64,000 nt of DNA, taken from assembly GCA_964511075.1 (NCBI GenBank), contig CAZEDM010000002.1:124001-188000 (forward strand), written 5' to 3'. The position numbers were made by a program, and so were the translations under genes. The notes beneath the pieces are model-generated. The model searched no databases, was not told the origin of the DNA, and worked only from the letters and a program-made list of their open reading frames with translations. The stretch is from CAZEDM01 sp964511075 (GTDB lineage Bacteria > Zixibacteria > MSB-5A5 > RBG-16-43-9). Positions 26,069 to 34,913 of this stretch are shown here, piece after piece (the stretch's first letter is position 1; each line of letters starts with the position of its first letter).

Positions 26069-27913
26069 TCATCTCAACAAAGCCATCTTCATGGTTTTGG
26101 TGTAATCCCTGGTCTTCAGCTGGTAGAAATAAATGCCGGAGCCAACTTCCAAACCTGTTTCATTCTTTCCGTCCCAGGTAACTTCATAACTTCCGGGTGA
26201 TCTTTCCTCATCCACCAGGGTTTTGACCTTCTGCCCCAGGATATTATAAATAATAAGGGTGGTGTGGACTGGTTTGCCAAACTCCGAACTTCCCACCATA
26301 AACTGTATTGTGGTTGTAGGGTTAAAGGGATTGGGACGGTTCTGCGAAAGCTCAAACGTTCTGGGAAGTTGAGCTATGCCCTGATTTTCCCCGACATCTG
26401 TATGCAGCCAGCTAATCACCCGTGCGTAGATATCCCATACCTCGCCACTACGGTCGTCCATCCAGGCGAAGTAGATGTTGGAGCTGTTTGCCGAAACCGA
26501 GGCAAATCCCTGTGAGAAAGCGGCAAATTGAGAATCAGGTACTAAATAGTTTCCACCTTCAGGACTGCCGGATGAGTTGAATTCCTGGGCATAGACATCC
26601 AGGTAATCCCAGCAGTTACGCGCATCTGTCCAGGTGATGACGAACCTGCCGGAACCTTCCATGGCTATGTCGGACAGATACTGCCAGGCAGATCCGGTAT
26701 CATCGTTCACCCTGAAATTAGTGCCCAGGGGTGTTCCTGCCGAGCTGTACATCCGGGCGTAGACATCCAGATCGCACCATTCACCGTGCGAGCCTGTCCA
26801 GGTGATTACGAAATTGCCGGAGTTGTCCGCAGAGACATCAGGAAAAAGCTGGAAATCGGTAGAAACATCATCACTAACCCTGAAATTTTTTCCCAGTGGG
26901 TTTGCCGAAGGGTCATATCTTTGAGCGTAGATATCCGGGTTTTTAATTCCATCGCGGAAATCAGTCCAGGCGATGACGAAATTGGCTGAGCCGTCCGAGG
27001 CAACGGAGGGAAACATCTGGGAAGCAAAACAGGTGTCATCGTTGACCTTGAAATTCGAGCCGAGTAAGCCTGTTGACAGGCTGTAGCACTGTGCATATAT
27101 ATCGGGATTGCAGGAGCCGTTGCGGAAATCGGTCCAGGTGAAAACCAGTTTACCGGATTCGTCCAGAGCAACAGCCGGGAAATACTGGAAAGCTTTGCCG
27201 GTATCATCGTTTAGCCTGAAGTTAGACCCGATAGGGTTCCCCAGGCTGTCATAAATCTGGGCGTAGATATCGGGGTCGTCACATCCTTCACGGGTGTCTG
27301 CCCAGACTATCACGAAATTTCCCGAAAAATCCATAGCAGCGTCAGGAGAAAGCTGCTGGGCATATCCACCATCGTCGTTCACTTTAAAGTTAGGACCTGT
27401 CGGTTCTCCGGAGGGGGCGTACCTCTGGGCGTAGACGTCCCAGCTGCAGTTGCGCATATCCAGCCAGGTTATTACAAAACTGCCGGAGGGGTTCGAGGCC
27501 ACAGCAGGGGAATAATGGTCCAGTTTATACAGGGTATCGTCATTCACCAGGAAATCCTCTGACAGAGCCTTTGCCAGGATCCGGTTTTCAAAGTTTAAAG
27601 ACGGGCTTTCCCACTTAAAAAGCGAGACAGAATTCGGAATGCTGAAAAGCGGAATAGCTGTCTCTCCCTCTGTGTTTTTTGCAAAAGCCGCATAAGGCTC
27701 GACACAGATGAAGGGGTCAAGGATACTGAATACCGACTTCAGTGCGGAAGAATTATTCAGATCAAGACCGTAGCCTTCCCCGCAGGAATCGCTTTCCGAT
27801 ATCCTCAGCCCGACATATTGGGATTGTGCATCGAATTGAGCCGGGTATGAAAGTGAGAACGATAAGAGGAAGAAGATCAGGCTGGTAAAAAAAGGTTTTG
27901 TAAATGCTTTCAT
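26069..27913 (-). CDS. secreted repeat protein with FlgD-like sorting domain (paralogue)
   Basis: 614 residues. The signal peptide (FFLLSFSLSYPAQ) is followed by about 110 residues of unclear fold. About seven NF-x-VNDDTG / FVITWTD-x-RN / DIYAQRY repeats then follow, closely related to those of the adjacent gene 24280-25887. The C-terminal 90 residues are a FlgD-Ig-like sorting domain (NRPNPFNPTTTIQF, YNILGQKVKTLVDEE, GSGIYFYQL). The repeats alternate with D-rich loops that could bind calcium. The role is unknown; a surface or secreted propeller is plausible. The two genes probably arose by tandem duplication, since order, strand and domain plan agree. GGGAGGG lies before the ATG. No convincing promoter was found in the 27914-28394 gap for this strand. 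Confidence 0.85.
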   Translation of the reverse strand: MKAFTKPFFTSLIFFLLSFSLSYPAQFDAQSQYVGLRISESDSCGEGYGLDLNNSSALKSVFSILDPFICVEPYAAFAKNTEGETAIPLFSIPNSVSLFKWESPSLNFENRILAKALSEDFLVNDDTLYKLDHYSPAVASNPSGSFVITWLDMRNCSWDVYAQRYAPSGEPTGPNFKVNDDGGYAQQLSPDAAMDFSGNFVIVWADTREGCDDPDIYAQIYDSLGNPIGSNFRLNDDTGKAFQYFPAVALDESGKLVFTWTDFRNGSCNPDIYAQCYSLSTGLLGSNFKVNDDTCFASQMFPSVASDGSANFVIAWTDFRDGIKNPDIYAQRYDPSANPLGKNFRVSDDVSTDFQLFPDVSADNSGNFVITWTGSHGEWCDLDVYARMYSSAGTPLGTNFRVNDDTGSAWQYLSDIAMEGSGRFVITWTDARNCWDYLDVYAQEFNSSGSPEGGNYLVPDSQFAAFSQGFASVSANSSNIYFAWMDDRSGEVWDIYARVISWLHTDVGENQGIAQLPRTFELSQNRPNPFNPTTTIQFMVGSSEFGKPVHTTLIIYNILGQKVKTLVDEERSPGSYEVTWDGKNETGLEVGSGIYFYQLKTRDYTKTMKMALLR

Positions 27914-28394
27914 AAAACCCTCCCTGAAAAGTTCTTAAATTTTCAAACCTGTTCGTAATCAACCAACTTAGAGAAACGCAATAAGAGTGCCTGTTTTACA
28001 TTTCAGAAGGTACTTTTTTCATAGGTATAACTCCCTGTCAATTAATACGATAGGGGACTTTAAAAAACCTCTTTTGGAGCCCCTGAGATCACTGTGCAGA
28101 ACAAATCACAAAAAAGGAAAAGCCCTTCAGAAAAAATACCATAGAAAGTAAAATGCTCAAAATTTAAACAGGATTATTTTGAAAAGTTTCTAAAGAGAGA
28201 AAATCAAAACAGCAAGGAAGTCACATGCTTTTTTGCCCTGGGATAAGACAACTTGTATCAAAGCGCAGACTGAAGTCTGCGGCTACCTTGAAGAAGGTGA
28301 AAAATTTCACAAAAAATCCTTGCATTAGAAAATTAAGCTGGTTATATTTTGGTTTGTGACTGCGTAAAATTTATTGGTAGCAAAGGGAAAATCT
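27914..28394. other. divergent intergenic gap with one hairpin and a plus-strand promoter
   Basis: 481 bases with no credible gene. It holds the hairpin GCAGACT / AGTCTGC at 28265-28280 and the promoter at 28320-28348. The rest is AT-rich with no repeat family recognised. Confidence 0.6.
28320..28348 (+). promoter_or_regulatory. sigma-70-like promoter of the LarA-like gene
   Basis: TTGCAT, 17-base spacer, TATATT, with the start near 28355 and a leader of about 40 bases. Confidence 0.6.
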
Positions 28395-29672
28395 ATGAAG
28401 ATAAATTTAAAATATGGTGATGGGTACAAAGAGCTTGACCTTCCGGATAAAAATTTGCTCAGGGTCCTGGAGCTGGAGAAAAGCGCGGGTATCTCAGACG
28501 TAAACCAGGCAGCCATTGAGGCCCTGCATAAGCCGATTAACAGCAAAAGATTAAGCGAATTAGCCCGAGGGAAAAAGACTGCAGTCATAGTGGTGAGTGA
28601 TTTCACCCGCGGAGTTCCTTATAAGAGACCTTCATTTAACCTGTTACTGCCGATAATTGACGAGCTTAAATCAGGCGGAATTAAAAACGAGGATATAAAA
28701 TTTCTGGTGGGGACTGGCGCTCACCGCCCTCATACGGACAAGGAAAACCGGGATAATTTCGGAGATGAGATCGTGGATAATTTCCAGGTTATCAGTCACG
28801 AGTGCGACAAGGACCTGGTATCTTTGGGCAAACTCTCCACCGGCAACGAGCTTCTGGTTAACAAGCTGATCAAGGAATCTGATTTAGTGGTGATGACCGG
28901 CCTTATCACTACCCATTATTTCGGCGGATACTCCGGCGGCAGAAAAGGGATTTTACCGGGAGTGGCTGGCAGGGAAACCATACGGGCGAACCACGCCATG
29001 GTCAGAAGACCGGGTGTGGGTATTGCCAGGCTCGAGGGCAGTCCCATCAATGAAGAGATGGAGGAGGCAGCAGCCAAAGCCGGGGTTGATTTTCTCTTTA
29101 ACGTGGTGATAAACGACAAAAAGGAGATCGTGAGTATAGTTGCCGGCGATCTGAAAGACGCCTTCTATGCGGGTGTGGATGCCTGTAATAAACTCTATAA
29201 GGTAAAAATCGACAAGCTGGCAGATGCGGTTATTGCCAGTGCCGGCGGGTATCCCAAGGACGTGAATCTGTACCAGACCATGAAGACTATGAACAATGCC
29301 AAAGAGGTGGTTAAAGAGGGCGGCACCATCGTGATGTTGACCGAATCGAGAGAGGGGATAGGCTCAGAGACTTTCGACAAGTGGCTTTCTGCGGCATCCT
29401 CTCTGGACGAGCTTCTGAATACCCCGGAAGAAAAGATAGTGGTCGGCGGGCATACCGCGGTGATTAACTCCAAAACCCTGAAAAATTACGATGTCTATGT
29501 GCTCTCGATGATGAAGAAGGATTTCCTGGAAAAAAGATTTTTCAAATATACAGAAAACCTGGAAGATGCCCTGGACAAGATAAGGGCAAAACAGGGAAAC
29601 GATTTCAAAGCCTACGTTATGCCCCAGGGCGGTTTGATCTACCCCTGCCTGGAAAAGAGCTGTGTCTTTTAA
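28395..29672 (+). CDS. LarA-family nickel-dependent lactate racemase-like protein
   Basis: 425 residues, the length of the LarA family. The recognised landmarks are VVSDFTRGVPY near residue 70, the GTGAHRPHT motif with the catalytic-type His, SHECD with a second His, and the cofactor-linking segment GGYSGGRKGILPG. In LarA a Lys in this segment carries the nickel-pincer nucleotide. Known LarA proteins racemise lactate, but many family members act on other 2-hydroxy acids, so the substrate is open. The cofactor genes larB, larC and larE are not in the window. It is followed by an Ldh2-like oxidoreductase gene 35 bases downstream, suggesting a common operon on a 2-hydroxy acid. The ATG at 28395 follows AAAGGGAAA. 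Confidence 0.88.
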   Translation: MKINLKYGDGYKELDLPDKNLLRVLELEKSAGISDVNQAAIEALHKPINSKRLSELARGKKTAVIVVSDFTRGVPYKRPSFNLLLPIIDELKSGGIKNEDIKFLVGTGAHRPHTDKENRDNFGDEIVDNFQVISHECDKDLVSLGKLSTGNELLVNKLIKESDLVVMTGLITTHYFGGYSGGRKGILPGVAGRETIRANHAMVRRPGVGIARLEGSPINEEMEEAAAKAGVDFLFNVVINDKKEIVSIVAGDLKDAFYAGVDACNKLYKVKIDKLADAVIASAGGYPKDVNLYQTMKTMNNAKEVVKEGGTIVMLTESREGIGSETFDKWLSAASSLDELLNTPEEKIVVGGHTAVINSKTLKNYDVYVLSMMKKDFLEKRFFKYTENLEDALDKIRAKQGNDFKAYVMPQGGLIYPCLEKSCVF

Positions 29673-29707
29673 AAATATAGATAAACCTTTTAAAAAAGGA
29701 GTTAGAG

Positions 29708-30802
29708 ATGGCAGACGTAATAGTCAATGATGGAAAGCTGGCTAGTTTCTGCACCGAGGTTTTCGTCGACTTAGGCGTAGCCAAGGAGGATGCGGAGGTA
29801 ACCGCGGATAACCTGGTCCAGGCAGACCTGAGGGCGATCCCCTCGCACGGCGTTGCCCGTTTAATGCGATATGTGAACGGCATCAGAAACGGAAAGATAC
29901 TTCCCCAGGTCAAACCCAAGCTTCTGCGGGAGACCCCCTCGACTGCGTCGATAAGCGGGGAGAACGGCCTGGGTCAGCCAGCAGGTCTTTTCGGGATGAA
30001 ATTAGCCATAGATAAAGCCAAGAAATCGGGGGTGGGTCTGGTCACAGTGTGCAACTCCAATCACTTCGGAATTGCCGGTTACTATTCGATGATGGCATTG
30101 AAGGAAAACCTGTGCGGCATCTCCATGACCAACTCAGCTCCTTTAGGTGTTCCCACTTTCAGCCGGGATATGCTTATCGGGACGAACCCCATAAGCGTTG
30201 TGTTCCCCACCAATAAGGAAAGACCCTTTGTCCTGGATATGGCGACCACCGTAGTTCCCAGGGGCAAGCTGGAAGTTATGAACCGCCTGGGAAAACCTCT
30301 GCCCTTAGGCTGGGCAGTAGACGAAAAGGGTATTCCCACGACCGATACTGCCAAGGTTCTGGACAATATGACCAAAGCCGCAGGCGGCGGCGTTCTTCCC
30401 CTGGGCGGTGCAGGCGAGGAGTTCAGCGGGCATAAGGGTTACGGGATGTCGGTCTTAGTGGACATCTTCTCCGGAGTGCTATCAGGTGCGGCTTACGGAA
30501 GTTATGTAGCAACCAAAAAGGATCCGGGTCAGAAGTTCAATAACGTAGGTCATTTCTTCGGTGCCATAAAGATTGATAATTTCGTTCCGCTGGACCAGTT
30601 CAAGGCTACCATGGATAAGATGATCTCCGAGCTGAAGAACTCCAACAAAGCAGAAGGGGAGAAGAGGGTCTTTATCCACGGGGAAAAGGAGTTCGAGAAA
30701 TGGGATTCCTATAAGAAAAACGGACTTCCCTTGCAGGATAAGGTTTACGACCAGTTAGAGAAGCTTTCCCAGGAGATGAACGTAAAGTTTGATATAAAAT
30801 AA
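29708..30802 (+). CDS. Ldh2/malate-L-lactate dehydrogenase family oxidoreductase
   Basis: 364 residues. It belongs to the NAD(P)-dependent family of YlbC, ComC and archaeal malate/sulfolactate dehydrogenases, which is unrelated to classical lactate dehydrogenase. Typical segments are HGVARL (His about 45), NSNHFGIAGYYS with the active-site His, NSAPLGVPTFSRDMLIGTNP and the C-terminal GHKGYGMS. It oxidises or reduces a 2-hydroxy acid such as malate, lactate, sulfolactate or ureidoglycolate; the exact one is not determined. GGAGTTAGAG precedes the ATG. With the upstream LarA-like gene it suggests epimerisation followed by oxidation of one isomer. Confidence 0.9.
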   Translation: MADVIVNDGKLASFCTEVFVDLGVAKEDAEVTADNLVQADLRAIPSHGVARLMRYVNGIRNGKILPQVKPKLLRETPSTASISGENGLGQPAGLFGMKLAIDKAKKSGVGLVTVCNSNHFGIAGYYSMMALKENLCGISMTNSAPLGVPTFSRDMLIGTNPISVVFPTNKERPFVLDMATTVVPRGKLEVMNRLGKPLPLGWAVDEKGIPTTDTAKVLDNMTKAAGGGVLPLGGAGEEFSGHKGYGMSVLVDIFSGVLSGAAYGSYVATKKDPGQKFNNVGHFFGAIKIDNFVPLDQFKATMDKMISELKNSNKAEGEKRVFIHGEKEFEKWDSYKKNGLPLQDKVYDQLEKLSQEMNVKFDIK

Positions 30803-30810
30803 GTTACTTT

Positions 30811-31100
30811 CCTCTCCCCTTGCGGGAGAGGATTAAGGAGAGGGAAAAATAGAGAATATTATCACCCTCCCTTTGTCCCTCCCATCAAGGGAGGGAGATA
30901 GTTTTTGCGCCTTTTAACGTGAGCGTTTTTGTAGGGGCGGGGTCTCCCCGCCCCTACTTTTTTTGGGGCATCCTGCAGAAGGCGGGACCGTGCCCTTTTC
31001 TTTTGTTCCCTCTCCCTTAATGGGAGAGGGTTAGGGTGAGGGTAATAGAAAAATGTCATCACCCTCCCTTTTATTCCCTCCCATCAAGGGAGGGAAATAA
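30811..31100. repeat. two copies of the CTCTCC/GGGAGG repeat with a palindrome between
   Basis: In the 546-base gap 30803-31348, copies of an approximately 95-base element lie at about 30811-30900 and 31008-31100. Each has the hairpin CTCTCCC ... GGGAGAGG, then TTAGGGTGAGGG or its like, then CACCCTCCCTTT, then the hairpin CCCTCCCATCAAGGGAGGG. A perfect palindrome with 12-base arms (GTAGGGGCGGGG) lies between them at 30931-30957 and is followed by seven T residues. Related copies are at 35935-36026, 40670-40765 and, partly, 41265-41310. Elements with this look are common dispersed repeats in bacteria. Confidence 0.75.
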
Positions 31101-31184
31101 ATACAAAACATCTCGTAGGGATAGGGCTCGTCCCTGTCCGAATAACCCTTTTATTTTCTGTTATCTTTTCCTACCTGGCGAAAA

Positions 31185-31307
31185 AATTTTTCCTTGCATA
31201 TCTAAACAAGGCAAGTTATCTTACCTTTAGATATTTCACTTTCATTTCATGCGGCTAGTTTGGGCAGTTTAAAAAATTATAATTCTATTGCACAGATAAA
31301 CTCAAAG
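31185..31307 (+). repeat. upstream element C, copy 1
   Basis: An AT-rich element of about 120 bases with a CTTGC / GCAAG stem, GTTAT-TTACCTTT, and TTCATTTCATGCGGCTA, followed by TATAAT. It aligns over about 130 bases with the copy at 31978-32110 and, in part, with copies near 36060, 38650 and 40910. It directly precedes the small membrane gene at 31349 and may contain its promoter. Confidence 0.65.
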
Positions 31308-31348
31308 TGTTTTTAGAGACCTTTTATCAAATATCAGGAGGCCTTTAA

Positions 31349-31888
31349 ATGGATAAACAAAAGAAACTGCTTATTATTTCAAAAAGGTTAGTGATCTTTG
31401 CCACGTTGTCGCTGGTGGTAGCGGCGATCTTATTTTCAATTACTATTTTCGTCGGACTGCCGTTGTATATGTCCTGGTTTGCATTCGAGTGTGGAATAAT
31501 GGGAGGATTTGTCAGCATACAACAAAGACTTAAAAAAATAGGTGACGAGGAACTGACACTTTTATCCGAATCATGGGCCACAATATTATTAATTCCGATT
31601 TACGGGGGTGTTTTCTCTTTGGTATTATTTGTGCTTTTTTTATCTGGTTTATTAAAGGGGCATTTGTTTCCGGAATTTTGGGTTCCAGAGTTTGGTGCGC
31701 CTCCTACCATTGATAATATAAAAGAATTCTTGACAAAAAGTTATCCGCTGTCCGCAACTGATTTTGCGAAATTCGCTTTTTGGTCATTTGTTGCTGGTTT
31801 CTCTGAAAGGCTGGTACCGCAGGTAATTAAACAGGTAACATCAACCAGTGAGGAAGTTCCCAAAAGTTCCGACTCCAATTCATCTTAG
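31349..31888 (+). CDS. hypothetical membrane protein
   Basis: 179 residues with two clear N-terminal half membrane helices (about 12-45 and 65-105). A hydrophobic stretch near residue 145 reads FAKFAFWSFVAGFSERLVP. The AGFSER-VP segment recurs in small bacterial membrane proteins of unknown role, as far as I can judge, but I do not assign a family. The C-terminal tail is Ser/Glu rich (SSDSNSS). AGGAGG lies seven bases before the ATG. The gene is AT-rich compared with the flanking core genes and opens the accessory region. It is preceded by upstream element C copy 1 and followed by copy 2. Confidence 0.65.
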   Translation: MDKQKKLLIISKRLVIFATLSLVVAAILFSITIFVGLPLYMSWFAFECGIMGGFVSIQQRLKKIGDEELTLLSESWATILLIPIYGGVFSLVLFVLFLSGLLKGHLFPEFWVPEFGAPPTIDNIKEFLTKSYPLSATDFAKFAFWSFVAGFSERLVPQVIKQVTSTSEEVPKSSDSNSS

Positions 31889-31954
31889 AAACAGAATTGA
31901 GGGATGAAGCTCCAAAGGGGTAGGTGGAAGGATGCACAACCTGTTTCACGCCCC

Positions 31955-32110
31955 CGATAGTTCCCCTGACCTAACGGGAAAATTTTTACTTGCGTAACTA
32001 AATAAGGCAAGTTATTTTACCTTTTGATATATTTTAATTTTCATTTTATGCGGCTACTTTAACTGTATAAAAGATTGTAATCTTATCGGAACATATAAAC
32101 CCATATTGTG
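31955..32110 (+). repeat. upstream element C, copy 2
   Basis: It begins with a degenerate CCCGAT ... AACGGG hairpin, then ACTTGC / GCAAGT arms, GTTATTTTACC and TTTTATGCGGCTA. It lies immediately upstream of the Abi_C-like gene at 32135. It aligns with copy 1, and the -10-like TGTAAT lines up with TATAAT of copy 1. Confidence 0.65.
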
Positions 32111-32134
32111 CTCGATTAAATTAAAGGTGTAGCC

Positions 32135-32965
32135 ATGAACAAAGTGCCTGTTGATGACACGGTGATATATGCTTTGGCACGATTAGTTGATGATGCTCAA
32201 ACCGAAAGAAGAGATCCAAGTCATTCAGACATTGAATTTCATATAAACAAAACTGGACTTAAGTGTGCGGATCCAAACAGAGAAGGCCCACCGGTTGGAA
32301 AAGCCAAAAGAGTCAGGGCAGTTTTGATTTGGAGCTTAGAAAATAAACCTGAATCCGCTGAAACTTTTGCCGCAGGTATAATTTCTTCAATTAAAGCATG
32401 CGGTGGCTTTCGAAAAAATTCACCGAATTATGTTGGCGATGATGCGATTAAAGACCTGTCCAATGCATTAAAACAACTTGGGGTTTTATTGGCTGAAGAT
32501 GGTTCATTAACTCCACTTGCATTAGAGACTCTGTCTGGAGAAAATTTGACAAGAGCATTACAAATCTATACACAAAGAGCGAAGAAGGGAATCGAAGATG
32601 CAGCATTAGTGGTGGGAACAAGTAAAGATTTGATGGAAGCAGTAGCTGCCCATGTTCTTCAGGAACTCTGGGGGCAATACCCTACTACTGCTAATTTCCC
32701 AACGCTTTTAGGACAAGCATTTACTGCATTAGGCATGACTACTCCTGCGGAAAAAGAAATAAGTAGTGAGCATCCGAGAAAAAATATGGAAAGGCAAGTG
32801 TATAGTCTAGCATGTGCAATAAACAGACTCAGAAATAAGCAAGGAGTTGGTCACGGAAGGCCCTGGTTAGCTGATTTAAACCAAGATGAAGCAAAAGCAT
32901 CAATTGAATTCATTGGAACGATTTCTGAAATGATGCTAAACAAACTAAAACAAAAGAAAGGATAA
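32135..32965 (+). CDS. abortive infection-like protein (Abi_C-type C-terminus)
   Basis: 276 residues, soluble, with no signal peptide. The C-terminal third has INRLRNKQGVGHGRPW, matching the R-x-x-G-x-GHGR pattern of the abortive infection C-terminal (Abi_C) domain found in phage-defence proteins and in stand-alone hypotheticals. The middle is Ala/Leu rich and helical. The N-terminal part shows no family motif. It may have a defence function; this is an inference from the domain. Its stop codon overlaps the start of an attC-like site (32962-33031), as in an integron gene cassette. Codon use is more AT-rich than in the core genes. Activity and toxicity are untested. Confidence 0.6.
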   Translation: MNKVPVDDTVIYALARLVDDAQTERRDPSHSDIEFHINKTGLKCADPNREGPPVGKAKRVRAVLIWSLENKPESAETFAAGIISSIKACGGFRKNSPNYVGDDAIKDLSNALKQLGVLLAEDGSLTPLALETLSGENLTRALQIYTQRAKKGIEDAALVVGTSKDLMEAVAAHVLQELWGQYPTTANFPTLLGQAFTALGMTTPAEKEISSEHPRKNMERQVYSLACAINRLRNKQGVGHGRPWLADLNQDEAKASIEFIGTISEMMLNKLKQKKG

Positions 32966-33031
32966 CAAATCGCTGCACCTGCCCGCTATTTCGTTGCGCT
33001 CCATAGCGTCAGGCGAGCTTTGTCATTAGGC
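32962..33031. other. attC-like recombination site 1
   Basis: A 70-base imperfect hairpin starts at the stop codon of the Abi_C-like gene. TAACAAATCGCTGCACC on the left pairs with GGCGAGCTTTGTCATTAGGC on the right, leaving a few extrahelical bases. The inner stem is CGCTAT / ATAGCG. The right end ATTAGGC is one change from the attC core GTTRRRY. The left core GGATAAC fits poorly except for TAAC. Confidence 0.6.
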
Positions 33032-33047
33032 AAAAAGGAGTGGAAAA

Positions 33048-33410
33048 ATGTGGGAATTACTGATTAGTGGTCTTCTTAGGCTCCTTGGAAATTTACCTAA
33101 GTATAGAACTCGCTCCCGGGAGCAAAAAGACATAGCTCTTTCTTCGATTATCTCTGCTGCAAACGAAACTAAAATCTACATAAAGCGCGTGCAACGTACT
33201 GGGCAAACCAACCGAGAAGCAGAGGAGAAACTTTCCAGATTATGGGCTGCGGCCTCTGTTCCTTTGAGACACTTTGACCAAGACTTAGCGGAGCGTTGTC
33301 TTATTAAAAGTGATGCTTGGTTAAATCCGGAAAATTATTCTGCAACCGATATAGCAAAATTCAGGATAGGCATTGAGCAAGTCTACAAAGAAGCAAAGGC
33401 ATTGCTATAG
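33048..33410 (+). CDS. hypothetical cassette protein
   Basis: 120 residues with no signal peptide and a weakly hydrophobic N-terminus. The rest is charged and helical (SREQKDIALSSIISAANETKIYIKRV, split here as seen, then EKLSRLW and HFDQDLAERC). I recognise no family with certainty. It is a free-standing gene flanked by two attC-like sites that share ACAAATCGCTGCAC and lie 456 bases apart, the size of one gene cassette. An AAAAGGAGTGG site lies before the ATG. The function is unknown. Confidence 0.65.
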   Translation: MWELLISGLLRLLGNLPKYRTRSREQKDIALSSIISAANETKIYIKRVQRTGQTNREAEEKLSRLWAAASVPLRHFDQDLAERCLIKSDAWLNPENYSATDIAKFRIGIEQVYKEAKALL

Positions 33411-33415
33411 AGTTT

Positions 33416-33490
33416 GTCTGACAAATCGCTGCACACCGATGTGGATTCCGTTACACTACATCCACACCAGTGACGCCATATGTTGATTGT
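33416..33490. other. attC-like recombination site 2
   Basis: It begins seven bases after the stop of the 120-residue gene with GTCTGACAAATCGCTGCAC, sharing 14 bases (ACAAATCGCTGCAC) with site 1. The inner stem is TGTGGAT / ATCCACA. The right end GTTGATT is one change from GTTRRRY. It is more degenerate than site 1. Confidence 0.5.
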
Positions 33491-33507
33491 ACTAATAGAA
33501 TAAGATA

Positions 33508-34899
33508 ATGGCCAAAGGAGCTTTTTATCCCGAATTGTTCGTTCTTCAACTTTACCTTCAGAACCCAGGTGAAGCCGAAGGCTTCCTGCGCGAGTTCTTC
33601 AAAAAATTATTCCCCGCATTAGAGCAGATGAGCAGATCACCAGGAAAACAACCATCCGAAATAAATTTCAATCCACCGAATAACAATTTAGATTCAGCGG
33701 TAGCGATGGGGGCACTTGTACATGAATACTATCATTACCTACAGTACACGACACGAGCAGTTGGCTTGCTCTTCTATGAGTGCCGCTATCAGCAGTTTCT
33801 CATTACGCAGACGTGTGTCAATCGTCTGTCTACGCTACAAGAACGATTAGAATTACCATTGATTAAAGCTCATGATAAGGCAAACCAGAAAACCAGAGGG
33901 GTTTTTGATGACTGGTGGAACGTGTGGGGTCCATATCAAGCTGCTATATCTGCAAGTGGTTTAGGAATAGCATTGGACGAGGAAGAGCATTTTGCGACAT
34001 ATGTCCGATCAGGACTGTCGAAGAAGTGGAACCCGACAATAGAGGTAAAAACGGAAGATGGGCAATCGTACAATAGAGAGGTGTCTATTGATCTTCTTCT
34101 GGAAACTGAGGCAGATATCGTGACAATGGAGGTTCTTCAAGCTCTTTTCCCGGACAGATGGACCGATGCCTGTGATGTGTTGGCTGGGAATCTTGGTCCT
34201 GAGTCATGCTCGCTTGCTATACCTTTCCTATACGCTGGGCTAGCTGACCTAATTCCTCTTCTTATGGACTACTCCATGCAGAGTCCAATGCATTCAGAAA
34301 GCGGTTGTTTGAGAAGCCCTGCAGAGCTCTTCGTTTCGATGTTTAGAATCGCGAAGGATCGTTACTCAGGAATGCAACGACATGACATATTAAAGCACAG
34401 GAAAGAAATCGAGGAAACAATAGGAGCGGAGCTTGGAATTAGATGTCCGAGCAAAGCGCTTTCCCTTTACTCGGAAGCAGTTAAGAATACCGGCATATCT
34501 AAAACCGCTATAGGACGGATGCTCCTGCGTTGCACTAAATTTCGGCTTGATCATCCAGATTACTTCGCAGTCCCGTTCGCATTTATTTTTATAATTCTCG
34601 TCACAATGCCCTCTGCAATCTGGGTGAACTACAACTTGGGCATTCTCGACATCGAGCAGAGCAGAAGGGGAATACGGTATGGCTTCTTGCCCAAGGGCCG
34701 CGAGGAATTCGATGCTGAATTACTGCGTCTGCTACTTTGGGGAGCACATGAGATAGCAATTAGGAATGAAGGTTTCATATGTCCTGAATGTCACATAAAA
34801 TCCCGTTGGCCAAGATGCTCTGGCAAGTGTGGATTTATTGAAGTATGTAAACATAATTTTGGAATTGATCTATTTAAACAGGAGTGGATTACAACCTAA
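33508..34899 (+). CDS. zincin-like HExxH protein with C-terminal zinc-ribbon-like Cys cluster
   Basis: 463 residues. It has no signal peptide or clear membrane anchor, although residues near 350-375 (FAFIFIILVTMPSAIWV) are hydrophobic and could insert. Around residue 74 is VHEYYHYLQ, an HExxH zinc motif. A downstream Glu in LLETEADIV could be the third ligand, as in gluzincins. The C-terminal segment CPECHIKSRWPRCSGKC looks like a four-Cys zinc ribbon. I do not recognise a named family. It is followed 14 bases later by a small gene in the same direction and preceded by attC-like site 2, so it belongs to the cassette-like block. A proteolytic role is inferred only from the motif. Confidence 0.65.
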   Translation: MAKGAFYPELFVLQLYLQNPGEAEGFLREFFKKLFPALEQMSRSPGKQPSEINFNPPNNNLDSAVAMGALVHEYYHYLQYTTRAVGLLFYECRYQQFLITQTCVNRLSTLQERLELPLIKAHDKANQKTRGVFDDWWNVWGPYQAAISASGLGIALDEEEHFATYVRSGLSKKWNPTIEVKTEDGQSYNREVSIDLLLETEADIVTMEVLQALFPDRWTDACDVLAGNLGPESCSLAIPFLYAGLADLIPLLMDYSMQSPMHSESGCLRSPAELFVSMFRIAKDRYSGMQRHDILKHRKEIEETIGAELGIRCPSKALSLYSEAVKNTGISKTAIGRMLLRCTKFRLDHPDYFAVPFAFIFIILVTMPSAIWVNYNLGILDIEQSRRGIRYGFLPKGREEFDAELLRLLLWGAHEIAIRNEGFICPECHIKSRWPRCSGKCGFIEVCKHNFGIDLFKQEWITT

Positions 34900-34913
34900 G
34901 AAAGGAGATTATA

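Noticed and set aside
30811..31100. CRISPR array
   Set aside because: The repeats are palindromes at irregular spacing with no unique spacers and no cas genes.
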